Positions 6,472 through 6,639 of a stretch of 6,639 nucleotides of DNA are shown here, piece after piece. Below the pieces are notes generated by a model. That model did no database searches. It was not told the DNA's origin and saw nothing but the letters and a program-made list of their open reading frames with translations. Location: positions 1 through 6,639 of the forward strand of contig JALWNS010000131.1 of NCBI GenBank assembly GCA_027083655.1, given 5' to 3'. The first letter of the stretch is position 1. The number at the start of each line of letters is the position of its first letter. The position numbers were made by a program, and so were the translations under genes. The stretch is from Bacteroidales bacterium (GTDB lineage: Bacteria; Bacteroidota; Bacteroidia; Bacteroidales; S143-33).

Positions 6472-6639
6472 ATGAAAAAAAGTATTTTTATCGTTATTGT
6501 TTTGTTGATAGGTATCAACTTTGTCTTTGCTAGTTGTAGTAATAAAGGACAAAGCCAGCCTCCACAACAGGCAGAAAAAATCCAGGAGCAAGACAAGTCT
6601 CCGATCACCTCTGACCAGGTACAGCAACCTGTGGCTACC
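6472..6639 (+). CDS. small lipoprotein of unknown function, 3' end outside the window
   Basis: The frame starts at ATG 6472 and is still open at the last base, so only the first 56 residues are visible. They begin with Met-Lys-Lys-Ser and a hydrophobic core (about 5-20), then a lipobox-like Phe-Ala-Ser-Cys with Cys22 as the likely lipidated residue. Phe at -3 is less common than Leu but tolerated. After the cysteine comes a hydrophilic stretch rich in Gln, Pro, Ser and Lys, typical of a flexible tether rather than a folded domain. Export and lipidation are inferred; the final location (inner or outer membrane) cannot be told. The start lies 71 nt after the rpoD stop and just past its terminator. 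I do not recognise the family. Confidence 0.7.
   Translation, partial: MKKSIFIVIVLLIGINFVFASCSNKGQSQPPQQAEKIQEQDKSPITSDQVQQPVAT

Noticed and set aside
6381..6608. 75-codon open frame on the - strand across the rpoD terminator
   Set aside because: It runs through the terminator hairpin and antisense to the lipoprotein signal peptide; no coding signature.

Overview
The window looks like core chromosome of a Bacteroidota bacterium, most likely Bacteroidales. Four features point there: a short primary sigma factor lacking region 1.1 that begins MRQLKI; the long (436-residue) form of MetK; gene starts with weak or no Shine-Dalgarno sequence; and a promoter in front of the sigma gene that fits the TTG / TAnnTTTG pattern of this phylum. 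The DNA is AT-rich, especially between genes. I saw no tRNA, rRNA, CRISPR array, transposase or phage gene.

Layout. Positions 1-209 hold no gene I can support. They form the leader of metK, with mutually exclusive small hairpins (about 125-164) and a three-codon upstream ORF whose stop overlaps the metK start. metK (210-1520, +) makes S-adenosylmethionine. It converges on sppA (1656-3416, -), a membrane-anchored signal peptide peptidase. Between the two stops is a perfect 17-bp GC-rich hairpin that can act as a terminator and may be a dispersed palindromic element. sppA is divergent from lpxK (3487-4545, +), the lipid A 4'-kinase. lpxK overlaps by 19 nt a purine nucleoside phosphorylase gene (4527-5360, +), so these two form an operon. 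After a 179-bp AT-rich spacer with a candidate promoter and several dyads comes rpoD (5540-6400, +), closed by a clear intrinsic terminator. The window ends inside a small lipoprotein gene (6472 to beyond 6639, +).

The genes are housekeeping: methyl-donor synthesis, envelope proteolysis, outer-membrane lipid A synthesis, purine salvage and primary transcription initiation. They do not form one pathway, although sppA and lpxK both serve the envelope. I found no convincing new system. The points most worth a second look are the metK leader, the hairpin at 1584-1620, an Asn-to-Asp change at the base-specificity position of the phosphorylase, and the dyad-rich region upstream of rpoD.
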